From Ignelater luminosus (lineage: Eukaryota; Arthropoda; Insecta; Coleoptera; Elateridae), in assembly GCA_011009095.1 (NCBI GenBank), contig VTPC01089954.1, positions 647,742 to 711,741 on the forward strand: 64,000 bases of DNA, written 5' to 3'. Below, piece after piece: positions 24,890 to 36,100 of this stretch (position 1 is its first letter; every line of letters starts with the position of its first letter). The translations under genes and the position numbers were made by a program. Below the pieces are notes generated by a model. It worked only from the letters and a program-made list of their open reading frames with translations. It did no database searches and had not been told where the DNA came from.

Positions 24890-25545
24890 TGCTCGTTTTT
24901 ATTATTGTTTGCTTAGCCTACCACATCCTGGCTATATGTTTCAGTTGCGGTCTGTTTTGTCCGTTGCCGCTGGTTTTTTGGCGGGTGTTTTGGTAAGCTT
25001 GTTGTTTTTGTTTGGTTGTTTTTTTACTCTTCGTAACTTTTTGGCAACCAAATAACCTCAGTAGTTTGCTAGATGGTCGTCTCTGCAATGTACACGATTC
25101 GGTTTATCTTTTTTTAGTTTCTTTCAGTCCTTGGTAAAATGTTTACTAGTGCACTTGACACATATCGGTTTTTAAAGCAGTGTTTTTGCGTGTACCTATA
25201 TGCTTGGTACCTCTTACATTATGGAACTAATTTTGAATTCCTTTATTGACTAAACTTCTACGGCGATGCTTACTATATCGGTAATTGTCTGAATACTGGC
25301 GTAAACATATTTAAAGGATGCTTAGTTTTCCTTTTCAATTTGTTAACGGCTTCCAGAGGTTTGTAGTCTCTTTCCGAAAGACTGTCAACTATTTTCACCG
25401 GATCGCAAGAGCGATGCAGTTTTCTAGCTATCACTTTAATTGATCTATTTTGTTTGTTATTTTCAATTCGTCATGTGAACTGAGAAAAAGAACTGCCCAA
25501 ATGTGTCTGTACTTTATCAATTTCTGTTATCGATCTTGTTCTAAA
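24890..25545 (-). pseudogene. Jockey-like ORF1 (gag-like) remnant
   Basis: Reading from high to low coordinates, the first recognisable part is RKLHRSCDPVKIVDSLSERD followed by PLEAVNKLKRKTKHPLNMF (about 25440-25320), which matches the conserved nucleic-acid-binding domain of jockey ORF1. Next come zinc-knuckle remains: KPICVKCTSKHFTKD (about 25175-25130), where the last cysteine position is a stop, and VHCRDDHLANY (about 25095-25060), also followed by a stop. A lysine-rich tail (AKKLRRVKKQPNKNN) follows. ORF1 protein would coat the LINE RNA. Several in-frame stops show it is dead. Open frames on the opposite strand here are shadows. Confidence 0.85.
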
Positions 25546-25549
25546 TGAA

Positions 25550-26900
25550 AATAGTATTATTAGCCTATAGAATGAATAGTTATGCTTTACATAGAACATT
25601 ATGAATTTGGAAGATTTGGGCTGATTTTGATCATTTTCTTGGTCTTTTCTTATGTATGGTTTAATAACATCTATTGTATTTATATAGCTTAAACTAACAT
25701 TTTTATGGTTCTGTTGAATGATTTTGATATGGATATAACATAATGTAATGATGATGATAACAAAACAATGTAAAATCTGAACATTTTAATCTACAATTGT
25801 ATTAGTAATTAAATCTACTCTATTACGCTCTCACTTAGAAATAATCTAAAAGTTACGAATAAAAGTAGAAAAGCATTGTGGGTCAGTAAGTTCTCGTAGA
25901 GAAAATCTGAAACTAAATACATGATGAAGGTTAAATGATATTACACTAAATGAATGTTACAACTTTTTACCTATATCACCTTGCCCTAGTGGCTTAAAGA
26001 TAACGTTGGCGCGTCTGCCAATACCCTCATGATAATATTTATTGAAAGAAAGTATGATAAAACCACTTTTATCTCTGTGGTTTTCCCAACAGTAGAGATA
26101 GTCGTTTTATAAGGTTCGATAAGTAGAAAAGTTTTATTTCTTAACCTAACCAGAAAGTTTGAGTATAATCGACATGAACACGATTTTGGCGATTTATTTT
26201 TCAAGTTTATTAGAAATCTTCCCAAAAACGCTTAAGAATTGCACTTTTTAAATAGTCTTCTATAACTTTAATCAATGCAAATTACGCGTTTAACTAATTG
26301 ATGTTTGCAAGCGTAATAAAACATATCTCAATTTCTCTTTAAAATGGCGTACTCTCGCAATTGAAATTAAGTTTTCCCACTTTTAAAACTTATTTGTAAA
26401 TGCACCATGATTATATTTCCCATTTTTTATTATTCTTTTTGATATACTACTTTTCAGCGGAAATTATATGTACGCTTTGAAATAGGATGGTCTATTTCCT
26501 TCAAAACGTGCCGCGTCTCGTCTCCTAATTGAATTTTTTAATGTTTCGTTTGGGAATCTTCTATTTAGGTCATATGTATTATAGCATTTGCCAAAAATGC
26601 TACATCTGCAAGAATAAGACAATTAATTAATTTCGTACATCTTTTGTGTTTTTTCTCTATTTTTCTAATATAGGTCAACCAAACCACAAGGCATCTGTGG
26701 TTTTTGGAAATAAAAAATAAACTGATTGTTGTAATTAGAGCGTGTGATGATATTCGTAAAATGTTAATAGAACATCGTTAACGTAACTGTGCTTCTCGTG
26801 TCCATTTATTATTGATTACCTATAGCACCCGACCATTAACCTCATGACAGCCAGAGATTACCTTTGGTAAACGTGTGAGACCTAGGAATTTATAGGTCTA
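25550..26900. other. Anonymous AT-rich stretch
   Basis: No gene or repeat is recognised. A GATGAT microsatellite-like patch lies near 25750. Confidence 0.5.
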
Positions 26901-26904
26901 ACCG

Positions 26905-27260
26905 CATCAACCGCATAATACACGTTACGGAAATTTCCGTGTGTAATAAGTAAAGATAGGATTTTCGGATTTTTCCAACAAAAGAATGCGAGGGTATAAT
27001 TAATTAATAACAGTAAAAACAAAATGCGTATAATGGTATTGTAGAATAACGTTGTGGCAATGTGCTTTGATCCGTTTGCGTATCATCAAAGTCGGCTTTG
27101 GGAGCGGTACGACCGCCGACAGGTTGTTGTTTATGTGTAGGTATATGTTTCCGCTTCCCTGCTTCCTTTGTTTTTAATAATTATCTCATATTGTCAAAGC
27201 GGACTTTTTCAATAACGTCCCCGTTTGTGTAGATGTAGCCTGCAAATGTTATAAGGCAAA
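26905..27260. promoter_or_regulatory. Regulatory-looking block with Rel-like palindrome and TCF-like sites
   Basis: The 14-base perfect palindrome ACGGAAATTTCCGT lies at 26927-26940 and contains GGAAATTTCC, which resembles a Rel/NF-kB half-site dimer. CTTTGATC (27065-27072) and ATCAAAG (27085-27091) face each other and both fit the TCF/LEF core. ACCGCCG at about 27112-27118 resembles the TCF helper motif GCCGCCR known from Drosophila. The block is richer in GC and less repetitive than the flanks. Calling it an enhancer is inference; such short sites also arise by chance. Confidence 0.3.
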
Positions 27261-27844
27261 ACATGAAATTCATTTAGATATCTAAAACTTCATTATAATC
27301 CTTTTATTATAATAATTCGTCTACTTTGTTTATTTTAACATTTAAATTTAAACAGAATTTAGTGAATTAAACTAAAATATTCGAGCAAATTATTTTATTA
27401 AACAGTTCCTAAAATTATTTGTGTCTACTTTTGTAAATGAATTAGCAAAGTTTATTGTACTAATTAATCAAACTAATAAATATTTAATATTGTTATTACT
27501 TTGTAATTATTTTATAATGGTATATTGTTAATTATCTTAGAATCAATCTTCAAAGTCTTCTGCAAAAAAATTAAGTTCCTTCTAATAAATAAATACCACC
27601 GTAATCTCTTATATTATAGCTAGACGACTCATGAAGGTAGATGACTAGATGAGTTTTAAACTAGATTCAAGTAATTCCTTAAAAAAATCATTGCAGTAGC
27701 AGCATGGTGACTTGGGTCCAGGCTCATAGTCAGGGGATGGCCATCTGGAAATATTACCTATCGACCCCTACTACAATAATATCCAAGGAACTTTGTAATT
27801 TGTACTAAATAGTGTAATTAACTATAACATTAAATTTAAAAGAG

Positions 27845-27985
27845 ATGGGAAGCCTCGGTGGCTCTGATAGAATTACTCATTTAACTATCAACCCTAAGGT
27901 AATATCCTGAAATTTCTGTAAGAGAATGTCTCCTCCCGAAGGAATATGAAGCAGTGGGTCTCGTGTGACCACGATAAAGTTGCAC
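27845..27985 (+). repeat. tRNA-derived SINE head (relic)
   Basis: TGGCTCTGATAG at 27859-27870 matches the RNA polymerase III A box (TRGCNNAGYNGG with changes), inside a tRNA-like 5' segment beginning GCCTCGGTGGCTC. A segment resembling a tRNA anticodon arm (ACTATCAACCC) follows at the expected distance. The B-box position is degenerate. Sequence such as GGGGATGGCCATCTGG just upstream (27735-27755) may be the body of a related copy. This is a decayed SINE, not a tRNA gene. Confidence 0.4.
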
Positions 27986-27999
27986 ATTAAAGATACACT

Positions 28000-28625
28000 C
28001 TGTTCAATAAAAATGTGTTGACGATTAACAAAAACTTATTTATTTAATTGACAGAACAGTACATAAATAATAAACATACGTTTTGCGAGTTGCGGAGCGC
28101 TATTAGTAAGGCGTCTAATCTCCATCTATGGGAACCACTATCAGCTAATTTTGCGGCATATTCTGCCGACAAACTAGAACAAATGCGCCTAGAATGGGTG
28201 CAAGCTGCTTCACCGATGTAAGTTTTTTCCCTGCGAGTTGGTGCTTCATATGCGCCCAAACATTCTCTATTGGATTTGTATCGGGACTTTGTATTGGCTG
28301 GTCCATTCGATCGATCCCGTTTTTTTCTTTCCACTGTTTGCAAAGTTTCCTGGAGTGCTTTGGATCGTTGTCTTTTAATAAGATTCAATCGCTGCATTTG
28401 TTTCCGAATAATGCATAATAAGATGGTTTTGAATGTTGTGTCAGTAATTAGTATTCTGGTAACAATTTATCTAATTGAACGAATTTTCTGTACCTTGTGG
28501 CATGTTAGTGTGGTATCGGGTGGCTTCAGGGAGCATTGGTTTCACGAGATCAACCTTTCCGTGGCGGAACGTGTGCTGAAGTTATGTTCTTTTGTTTTAA
28601 ATATTGCACTTGTTTAGTTTCTTTA
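28000..28625 (-). pseudogene. Tc1-type transposase, 3' half, broken
   Basis: On the minus strand the catalytic C-terminal half of a Tc1/mariner-superfamily transposase is readable: KDNDPKHSRKLCKQW (about 28385-28340), a variant of the QQDNDPKHTS box with the second catalytic aspartate, then MDQPIQSPDTNPIENVWAHM (about 28300-28240) with the SPDLNPIENVW box and third catalytic glutamate. HQLAGKKLTSVKQL follows. After a frameshift the C-terminus continues as SSLSAEYAAKLADS (about 28175-28135). The N-terminal DNA-binding half is absent or unreadable upstream of about 28.6 kb. These enzymes cut and paste DNA at TA sites. The truncation and frameshift make it inactive. A terminal repeat may lie near 27990-28010, but no partner end was found. 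Confidence 0.85.
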
Positions 28626-28930
28626 GGATTTTTTTATTTTGCCCTTCTGTTTAAGTTATTATGTTATTATAACTTTTTTGTTTTGTCGATATTTCTTTCT
28701 TTTATTTTGCTATTTGACACTTTTACTTATTTGATTTTCTTTTATTGGTTGTGTGGTTGAAATAAAACAAAAGTGCTTGTTTTAAAAGCAAAGGCTAAAG
28801 TTGAGAAAGAGAGTTTGCGACTTTGGAGAATCTTCAAGATTCCTGAGAAAATACTGCTTGCTGAAGATCGGCTACTGAGTTATGGTTTCTGGCTGCTGCT
28901 GCTAGTGGAAGTTGCTGGTCGAGTAAATTG
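28625..28930. repeat. Unclassified repeat family C, copy 1
   Basis: A T-rich segment ends in TGTGTGGTTGAAATAAAACA, then GTTGAGAAAGAGAG and a CTGCTGCTGCTAGTGG patch. The same words in the same order and orientation occur at about 50690-50955 (TTTGTTTGAAATAAAAGAAA, GTTGAGAAAGAA, CTGCTACTGG). The two stretches are probably diverged copies of part of one element. Read on the minus strand the T-rich part is an A-rich tract, as might follow a retroelement, but this is not proven. Confidence 0.4.
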
Positions 28931-29850
28931 ACTGCTTCATGCATTGTGTTAGATATTAGAAATCCACCGAAGTAGATAGTAGCAGCAGTGATCTAATGTT
29001 TGATAGTGAAATGATGATATTGGGTGAAATGTCCACATAAATCAGAGGATATCGCATCGGCTGTATTTCTTACTTGTTTGGTTGACTTCTGGCGGCGTCT
29101 GGTCAAATTAGATCAAGGGCAGAGCAGTCAGACGGCGGCGAGACGAAACGTTGACAGACGGCGGTGACTTTGACTGCTGTAATAGTACTGCTTTCACCCC
29201 AACATGTTCCCATCGCAGACTTCCCGGAAAAGCAAGGTGGTTGGACCCGAAAGGTGTAGACGACTTCCTTCTTCATCGTTATCTAACTAAGTTACTGTGA
29301 TGAATTTTCTGACGTTCTTAGGCCTCCCAACCCAGGTGGTGACCAAAGTAGATGGCAAGGCACTAGCTGAAAGTTCAAATCTCCAGTCGGCTTAGCAAAC
29401 CGGCTCGGGTAGTGGTGATGACTAAATTAAGTTCTCGTCCGTCCGTACAACAGGACACAGATCATGAAATGGAAAAGTTATTATCGGCTGGTAAACAAAT
29501 CATAGTCATTACGAGCCCGTTGAAACGTGAATAACACATGGCGCACGACGGAGAATCTATTAGAATTTGTAGTGGCGTTGGTGAGTAATTGGTATAGTAC
29601 CGAAGAACATCCAGCCAGCGCAACGTATCAGTGATAGAATTGTGTTTGCGAAGTATTTAGTTAAGACGACCTGAAAAATGCTGAGGGTCTGAAGATGATG
29701 ATGAAAAAACTGTATTTTATTTATCCACCTGTAAACAGCTGCTTCCTGTAGCGCGCTGTTCGTCGGCAATAATGGAGATACGTTCAGTGCGGTTGAGTTG
29801 TTAGAGTTTTTAGCTTCTCAAGCTCTGATGAAGATGCAAACAAACTTTTT
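28930..29850. other. GC-richer unclassified repeat-like DNA
   Basis: This kilobase has clearly higher GC than its surroundings and many CG dinucleotides, with short frames open on both strands. One minus-strand segment reads QQSKSPPSVNVSSRRRLTAL (about 29170-29115). The context next to repeat family C and the texture suggest part of a degraded transposable element similar in kind to the 49.5-51.4 kb block. No domain is recognised. Confidence 0.35.
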
Positions 29851-30030
29851 TAAACTGGTTTAAGTTTATATTAGTAAATTGTGGTCGAGTTGGGCCTATT
29901 TTCTACAAGTCCTGAACTGAAGTGTTGAGCAGTTTTTTCCCTAGAAGTTTGGCCTTGCTGTTCTTTATATTCTACTCGTATGCCCGATGCGTAGACAGCG
30001 ACGAAGCGGGATAATCTGTCTGAAATTTAA

Positions 30031-30184
30031 ATTGGAACCAATCAATTTCAAATTGAAACTAAATAACTTCAAGTTGAGACGAATCAACTTAAGATTGAAA
30101 TTAATCAACTCCAAATTGAGACTAATCAACATTCAAAATGAGTTTAGGTAGGTCCAATTTGGAATTGATTGATTTCAATTTGAA
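30031..30184. repeat. 21-bp tandem repeat with an inverted partial copy
   Basis: Five head-to-tail units with a 21-22 bp period start at 30031, 30052, 30073, 30094 and 30115. The consensus is close to ATTGAAACTAATCAACTTCAA. Each unit is partly self-complementary (TTGA near the start, TCAA at the end). After a short spacer, the sequence at about 30152-30184 is the reverse complement of about one and a half units, so the array can fold back on itself. There is no coding meaning. Confidence 0.8.
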
Positions 30185-30189
30185 GATGA

Positions 30190-31980
30190 AAAGGTATAGT
30201 TAGTACTGAATCGCACTTATAGAAATTCGACTAAAAATAAAATATGTTTGATTCATTTAAGAAAAGACAGTTAGATTAGAAAGAAGCAAATATTCATCAG
30301 ACAGAAATACAAAACACGTCATTATAAAAGAAAACTTAAGCATAACACGTTTCACGGATTTCAGTAAAACCCAGACCGGCTTTATATAAGAGGACAAGAT
30401 ATAGTTGTCCAGAGAAAAATGCCATAGAAATTGCTCATGCAGGAAGAGAAACGTGCTACCAAACTTATCTAAACCATTTGGGAGGATTTCTCTTAGCTTT
30501 TGATGTGACTGTTACATCAATGTCTGTTTCTCTATTTCTATTTTTATTATTTGTGATTAATTCCTTTTGTATTCTATACTTAGGTTGTTGCATACTTCCT
30601 TAAGTTATTCAATAATTTTCTTGTCCTTGAAAGCTTGGATCCAGTTGACAGAAAGCTTTTAGGCTTTACCCTGTCGTTAACTTACTTAAAAAACTTGACA
30701 TCAATTGCCAAAATTACATTTTACTTTTAGAAGTCTAAGAGGCAATGTCGATCTCAGATTTGTGTGTTGTGATTTTACAAGAGGTTTGCGCCAATTGCAG
30801 AATTCGATATTTTCCTGGCGACTAGAATGAGATTTTCCAGAACATTGAATGCTTAGTAAGTTGTTTGCACTTCTGTTAATAATGATTTTTGAATCTCGTG
30901 ATAAAGTATATCCATATATAGACTTATAAGCCTAGAAAAACAATTTCTCCATAAGATCACACTGTATTATCTATTTGAATAATATGCAGCTCTAAAAATG
31001 CCACAGTTTGGTAGAAAATGTTTTGGATTATTCCTAAAATACTTGCAACTTGTCCGTTTTTATTTTAGTGGTCATATCTCTAACTATCAATAATATTCTT
31101 TTTCTGTACAAGAAAATACTTCCCAAAAGACGCTACTAGGATGTTGCAGACGAGTTGCTTGCTGTTAATGTGTTTGGCGAACTGAATTTCGGTTTCTAAC
31201 GAAAGTTATTACTCGTTGCTTTCCTATCTTTTAATTTGGCTTGGTTTAGGTTAGAGATAGGCGAAGGAAGGCCAGTGGGCCAGGTATGGCCCACGAGAAA
31301 GGTACTTGAGACTTAATACAATAAACAATTTCAATTTATGTCTAATCATAAATAAGTACTTGCAGTTAAGTATCTAGATATCTATGGTAGTTGTCTTATG
31401 TTAGATGATTCATAACAATTAAACGAGATGTATATTGCACGTAGTAAAAGTTTGATGAAATCTTTTAACCTGGATCTCTTAATTTATTATTCACGAATCA
31501 CGATGAAGTTGGATCTTTTTAAGAAATCTTTTTCCTTATTTGAATTTTACGTATCAAACTAAAAAAAAACTCTGTTTGGTATAAATTACAAAGGTATTAT
31601 AGAGTTTGGCGAAATAATAAAAATACACCAGTAAAAGTAAATAAAAGTGAAAAAAATATTAATATTTCATGTAACGGGACACATAAAAACAACAGTAAAG
31701 TACAGAAAAATAATCTCAAGTTAATAAAAGAAGATGTCTTGTTGAAAAAGGTCTATAAAATGAAAATGCTCTTCAAGATTTATTACAAGTCGTATAATAA
31801 TAAAATTTAAATTACATGAAACGAGCAATTGGTGCATCCGGCCTCATCAGTAGTCACCATATCTCATGAAAACTTTCATCACCTAAATCATAAACCCCAT
31901 CGACTTATTATCCTTTCTATTCAATCTTCTACGGCACTCATTAATTCAGAATCTTCGTTTCGTTCGAATAGCATTATTGA
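30190..31980. other. Anonymous AT-rich stretch
   Basis: No gene is recognised. A perfect hairpin, GTGGGCC then six bases then GGCCCAC, lies at 31275-31294 and is unusually GC-rich for its surroundings. Confidence 0.5.
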
Positions 31981-31989
31981 TAGCTAGCT

Positions 31990-32230
31990 TTCTAAAGCCC
32001 TATTCTATATTATTGCTGTCCATCATCGTCGTTCTCTTCTATTCATTATTTGGAGCTGATGAATTAATACATTGTCGTCGCCCTCCGCTCGCTGTTCATG
32101 TCAATGTGTAATCCTGACGCATTGCATTTAGATGCGCCACACCGGTAGCTTTTTGGCAACTGCCACGACCGATTCTCTCCCATCGTGAAATGTTAAATAT
32201 TAATACTAGATGAAATCGGATGATTTATTC
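31990..32230. promoter_or_regulatory. Conserved-looking non-coding block
   Basis: This block is less AT-rich than its flanks and not repetitive. It carries words such as GTAATCCTGACGCATTGCA and GATGCGCCACACCGG near 32105-32145, and TAATAC and CGATTTATGG further on. No coding frame with splice sites is apparent. The texture suggests a conserved regulatory element, as an inference only. Confidence 0.2.
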
Positions 32231-32531
32231 GAGAAAAATCTCCCGATTTATGGTTTCCTTTATTGTTGCCGATTTGAACGAAACGAACCACATAAGTTTT
32301 CGACAAAAGAACAAGGAAAAGCTGCTTTCCGATAAAATCGTTCGAGAGAATCAAATTAATAACAAAAGTTTAGTTGTCTGGATTTTAAAAATACACTGCT
32401 TCACTCAGTAAGAAACCTATCATATTATTATTAATTATTATTATAAATGATATATCTAAATGGATTTGCTACTAATCAAAAAATATGTATCCTGTATAAT
32501 TGAATACAAGTTGCGTAATTCGGATAGCAAT

Positions 32532-32542
32532 GGAATCGAACC
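32532..32542 (-). other. Isolated tRNA B-box-like motif
   Basis: Read on the minus strand, GGTTCGATTCC is a full RNA polymerase III B box, preceded by CCATATTCCC. The bases that should form the T-stem do not pair and no A box sits at the right distance, so this is not a tRNA gene. It may be a worn SINE fragment or chance. Confidence 0.25.
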
Positions 32543-32549
32543 GGGAATA

Positions 32550-34610
32550 TGGTTATCAAACTTTATGTGCAAGAGATTGAACGAATATATTATCTAATAC
32601 TTTGCAGAGACAGTTTCTAGATTATATGATAGATACCTACAATGTTTGCTATTCTACACAACATATAAGGTAAGCCTTTGCGGTGATGTAGGTTTCAGAA
32701 AAAGTAGTTGAGATAGAAAATTTATCATTGTAAACCTTTCTGTGACAAGGACGTGAAATTATAACAGCATTATACCCTTGGGAAATTACTTACCAATTAA
32801 ATTATAGTAAAATTTAATATTTTTTAACTGAACGGAATTATTACATTATTATATTATTCCCAATTAAAGTTGGCTTTAGTTGAAAGGGATTTCACTTTTA
32901 ATTAATTGTATGACTTACGATCTATAAACTCGCCTTCCTCTACTAAATAAATTTAAAATACATTGAAAGTGAAATAAAACGGAACACAAAACAGTTTTGA
33001 GATTAGTAATTGGAGCAAAGATCTTAATCAACAAATTATTGTAAAACACTTGCATGTTGTGTCCCTAAAGTTATGTTATTTTGATCGAAAAAACTGAAAT
33101 AAGATCGTCTTCTTACATGCTGCTTTAAACGTGTCCCAAAACAGAGCTTAATGGAATTTACATTAATGATGTACGCTGGTTTTCCGATTCCGGCACTAGA
33201 ATAGAACAGATTCCGTAACGAGTTATTAGAATGTGATAAGTCGAAGAGAAAATTAAATGAGTTAGCACAGATCACATTCAATATTTTTCTAAGGCAGCCT
33301 AAAATGATTTTAGGCAAGTTTCAGTAGTTAGTTTGATTAATATCGGAGACTGACTGAAAATGACATCTGGTGATTTTCCAGTTCCACCTAAACAGAGTAG
33401 CGTAAATGTGAAGGGTTTATCAAACTTGTTGATATAATAACAGAACATATCCTAAACAGTATGAATATCTTGATGACATCATTCCATTTTCGCTTAGCGT
33501 CTTAAATACAAACGAAATTTGTGTCTCAGAGCACAGATGTAACGTAATCAAAAGTTTAAGGACACAATATTTATGAACGCTTAATCCGTGAAGGTTTTTC
33601 GTCCTTTTTTTATTATTCTTTTCTTGGTTTGGTCTTTCTTAAGAATTTCCAATGTGTGCTTCTTCATCGTAGTTCCTCGCGCCATAACTGTCTCCGAGAA
33701 TTTAAGACTTAACATATGTTTGTTTTCACTCCAACCAAAAGTTCCTGGCAGGTAGAACAGATCTCAAAATAAAAACCGTCATTTTATATGTTTTAAAGAC
33801 AATCAGTTTCACATCAGCTCCAGAAATTGATTAACAAAATAATTACTAACGTGATGATCATTGTAACAAATTGCAAGACGATTATAGTCTTCTCAGTTAA
33901 AACTTACATCCATTTCTGTCTCAAGCTAAACACAAAGTAGAAAAAAAGGATGAATCAAATTTGAAATTAGAATCAGCCTGTAATTTCTCCAGATCCAATA
34001 ACGATTTGGTGGTTTTAATAAATGTTTCGCGTATTTGTATTAATAAATTATTAAAAAAAATTGTTGCATATCTTACTGAACTTATTTGTGGTCTTGGTCT
34101 TTCTTACATGGTCGATGCAGATGATTGGCTTAAATCGTAAACATATTTTTTTGATAATGTAGCGTTGGGAACAATAAATCATTAAATTACAAACTGCCAC
34201 GTAGCTAACTCGTAAGGTTGGAGATCGGGATAGTTCGGAGATATACTTCGTGGGGGACTTATTCTCAGAAGGCAAAGTAGGGAAATGGATCAAAATCACT
34301 GGGCACCAATGACGATTGTCGTTTGTCTCTAAATAGTAGTGCCTAATAAGCCCACTATGTGCACATTCTGGTAAACTTACAATTAGTAAACTAGATAATG
34401 CTTACTTTACGTCTAAAGGAAGTGTACTCAAATGGTACACTTGGTATATCAAGTTTGCTTTATACTTAGTGACTTGGTGACATTTAAACATCAAGATCAT
34501 TAAGGCTTGAATAACGTTTTTAGCGGTCGTCGAACTTCTAGAGGTTTGCAACTGATCTCTAACTGGTAATACTCCAAGCCAATCATCTAAACAACAATTT
34601 GTGGTTAAAC
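32550..34610. other. Anonymous AT-rich stretch
   Basis: I recognise no gene or transposon. Short minus-strand open frames (for example 33036-33317) lack any family resemblance. Confidence 0.5.
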
Positions 34611-34834
34611 AGATATACAGGGTTCTGCTAGCCATCTGACGGTTTTTATTATTAAATAATTTTTTATGCGTTGATCACAAGATAAAACAAATAACAAGTT
34701 TATAAACTAGAAAGATGGGAATTGTATTTAGGATTAGTAATCCAGAAATTTTAACAACTAAAACAAAAGAAAACATCTGGGAATGCAAAGCATAACCACA
34801 ATGAACTCCGTTTTGTTAATTTTGACCAAGTTCC

Positions 34835-35115
34835 CTAGGTGACATTAAAAAACTAAAAGTATACGTTTGTCTTATTTTTTGATGTAGAACACGATTCTAA
34901 AGTAAAAGAAATTTTGAGAATTTTCCAATTTTTGGCGGCTATTTTGGCAAGGTTCTCGAAAAGTTATCAAAAAACGAAGACACCACGTTGTCTTTAGTTT
35001 TTGATGTAGAATCCAAATCTGAAATCAAAATTTTAAAATTTGACAAAATGCGGACAGACAGTCAGACAGACTTTGCAAATTCAGTAACGACTCCTTCGGA
35101 GTTCGTTGAATATTG
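34835..35115. repeat. Repeat family D, copy 1, inserted in the mariner element
   Basis: The segment ends with AAAATGCGGACAGACAG and then TTTGCAAATTCAGTAACGAC and TCCTTCGGAGTTCGTTGAA (35045-35110). The same run of words occurs at 56751-56820 in the same orientation, and both copies have GGCGGC(T/C)ATTTTG upstream (34937 and 56715). Inside this copy, a segment beginning near 34865 (TTTTTTGATGTAGAACACGA) is repeated near 34992 (GTTTTTGATGTAGAATCCAA), making a diverged internal duplication. It is non-coding. The position between mariner end and transposase suggests insertion after the mariner element arrived. Confidence 0.65.
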
Positions 35116-35224
35116 GTTTATTTCCTTTCATAATGAATTGGTCAGTAGAACAACTGTTTTTATTATTGAGCAATATTTTAAGAACTAATTTGTCTTAACA
35201 GTGCAGAGAAAGCTTTGACGTTAT

Positions 35225-36100
35225 CTTAATGTTAGTAACCATGGACCAATACCTTCGCGCAACGCCATTATTGCTTGGGTGACTAAATTTTGAAATTTTG
35301 GGAATATTGGAATTGAAAGACATGGCCTTTCTCGTAAGGTTCAGAATGAAGCAACTATTGAGATTGTACGTAATTCTGTAGAAAATAGTCCTCAACGATC
35401 TATCCGCAAGCATGCGTTGGCATTGGATATAAACCGAACAACTTTACACAGCACTCTAAAGCGTGACTTAAAAGTGCGTCCTTATGAGCTTCGAGTTGCT
35501 CGACATTTAAACGAAAACGATAAGGCTTTTCGTAGGAACTTTCGCAAACAATTGCCAGATAAATTAACCGAAGATCCAGGATTATTAAACAATTTGTTCA
35601 TATAGATGAAGCACATTTTGATTCAACTGGGTATACGAATAAGTAAAATACGCGCTACTGCTCTAAAAACCTGAAGGAATTGCACGAAAAGCCGTTACAT
35701 TTTGAAAAAGTAACAATATACCGTAACTTAGAATCGTTGTATGAAACACGTTGCAAACGTTTTTGAAACCTGAATTGCAACGAACAAATATCGATCGTAA
35801 ATTTATCTGGTTTCTTCCCACACGGCAAAACGAAGGATTGCTACTGTTCGCAATATTTTTCCTAACAAAGTTATCTCTTGTTTGAGCGATATTCCTTTCC
35901 CTTCAAACTCCCCCGAACTAATAGCTCCAGGTTATTTCTTGTGGGGGGTACTTGAAAAGTAGGGTATATTGAATCGTTCACATGATCTTAAAGTCCTAAG
36001 GAACAATATTCGTGTGGAAATTGACCTACTGAATCAAAATCCAGCGTTGCTTAACTCGCGTAATGAACGATCTTCAACGAAGATTGTAGTTGTTCCAAAA
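35225..36100 (+). pseudogene. Mariner-type transposase, frameshifted
   Basis: The DNA-binding half is open for about 105 codons (35291-35605) with RSIRKHALALDINRTTLHST and LKRDLKVRPYELRVARHL, a helix-turn-helix region. A frameshift near 35590 leads into the catalytic half: HIDEAHFDSTGYTNK (from about 35599), with the second catalytic aspartate in DEAHF kept, then LHEKPLHFEKVTIY. Further frameshifts and a gap follow, then SHTAKRRIATVRNIFPNKVI (about 35820-35880) and SPELIAPGYFLWGVLEK (about 35902-35960). In related proteins the last block reads PLDYFLWG; here the catalytic aspartate position is glycine. The C-terminus continues as NNIRVEIDLLNQNPALL. The enzyme is dead. Confidence 0.88.

Larger units (their letters stand above)
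22390..25545 (-). mobile_element. Jockey-like LINE, nearly full length, inactivated
   Basis: This is a minus-strand non-LTR retrotransposon in which both ORFs can be followed in order. ORF1 (25.55-24.9 kb) keeps a jockey-type domain and a gag-like zinc-knuckle region. ORF2 starts near 24.73 kb with the endonuclease, followed by the reverse transcriptase and a C-terminal tail ending near 22.45 kb. The element has many stops and frameshifts, and most of the RT thumb region between the catalytic box and the tail (about 22.92-22.70 kb) is scrambled or deleted. Jockey elements copy themselves by target-primed reverse transcription of their RNA; this copy cannot. No target duplication or poly(A) tail was identified. 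Confidence 0.9.

Noticed and set aside
24747-25055. 102-codon plus-strand open frame with apparent hydrophobic segments
   Set aside because: It is the antisense shadow of the jockey-like ORF1/ORF2 junction; the membrane-like look comes from reading lysine- and asparagine-rich code backwards.
28194-28760. Three overlapping hydrophobic plus-strand frames
   Set aside because: They are antisense to the Tc1 transposase half and to the T-rich part of repeat family C.
32529-32600. A tRNA gene suggested by a perfect B box on the minus strand
   Set aside because: The T-stem does not pair, no A box lies at the right distance and no acceptor stem forms.
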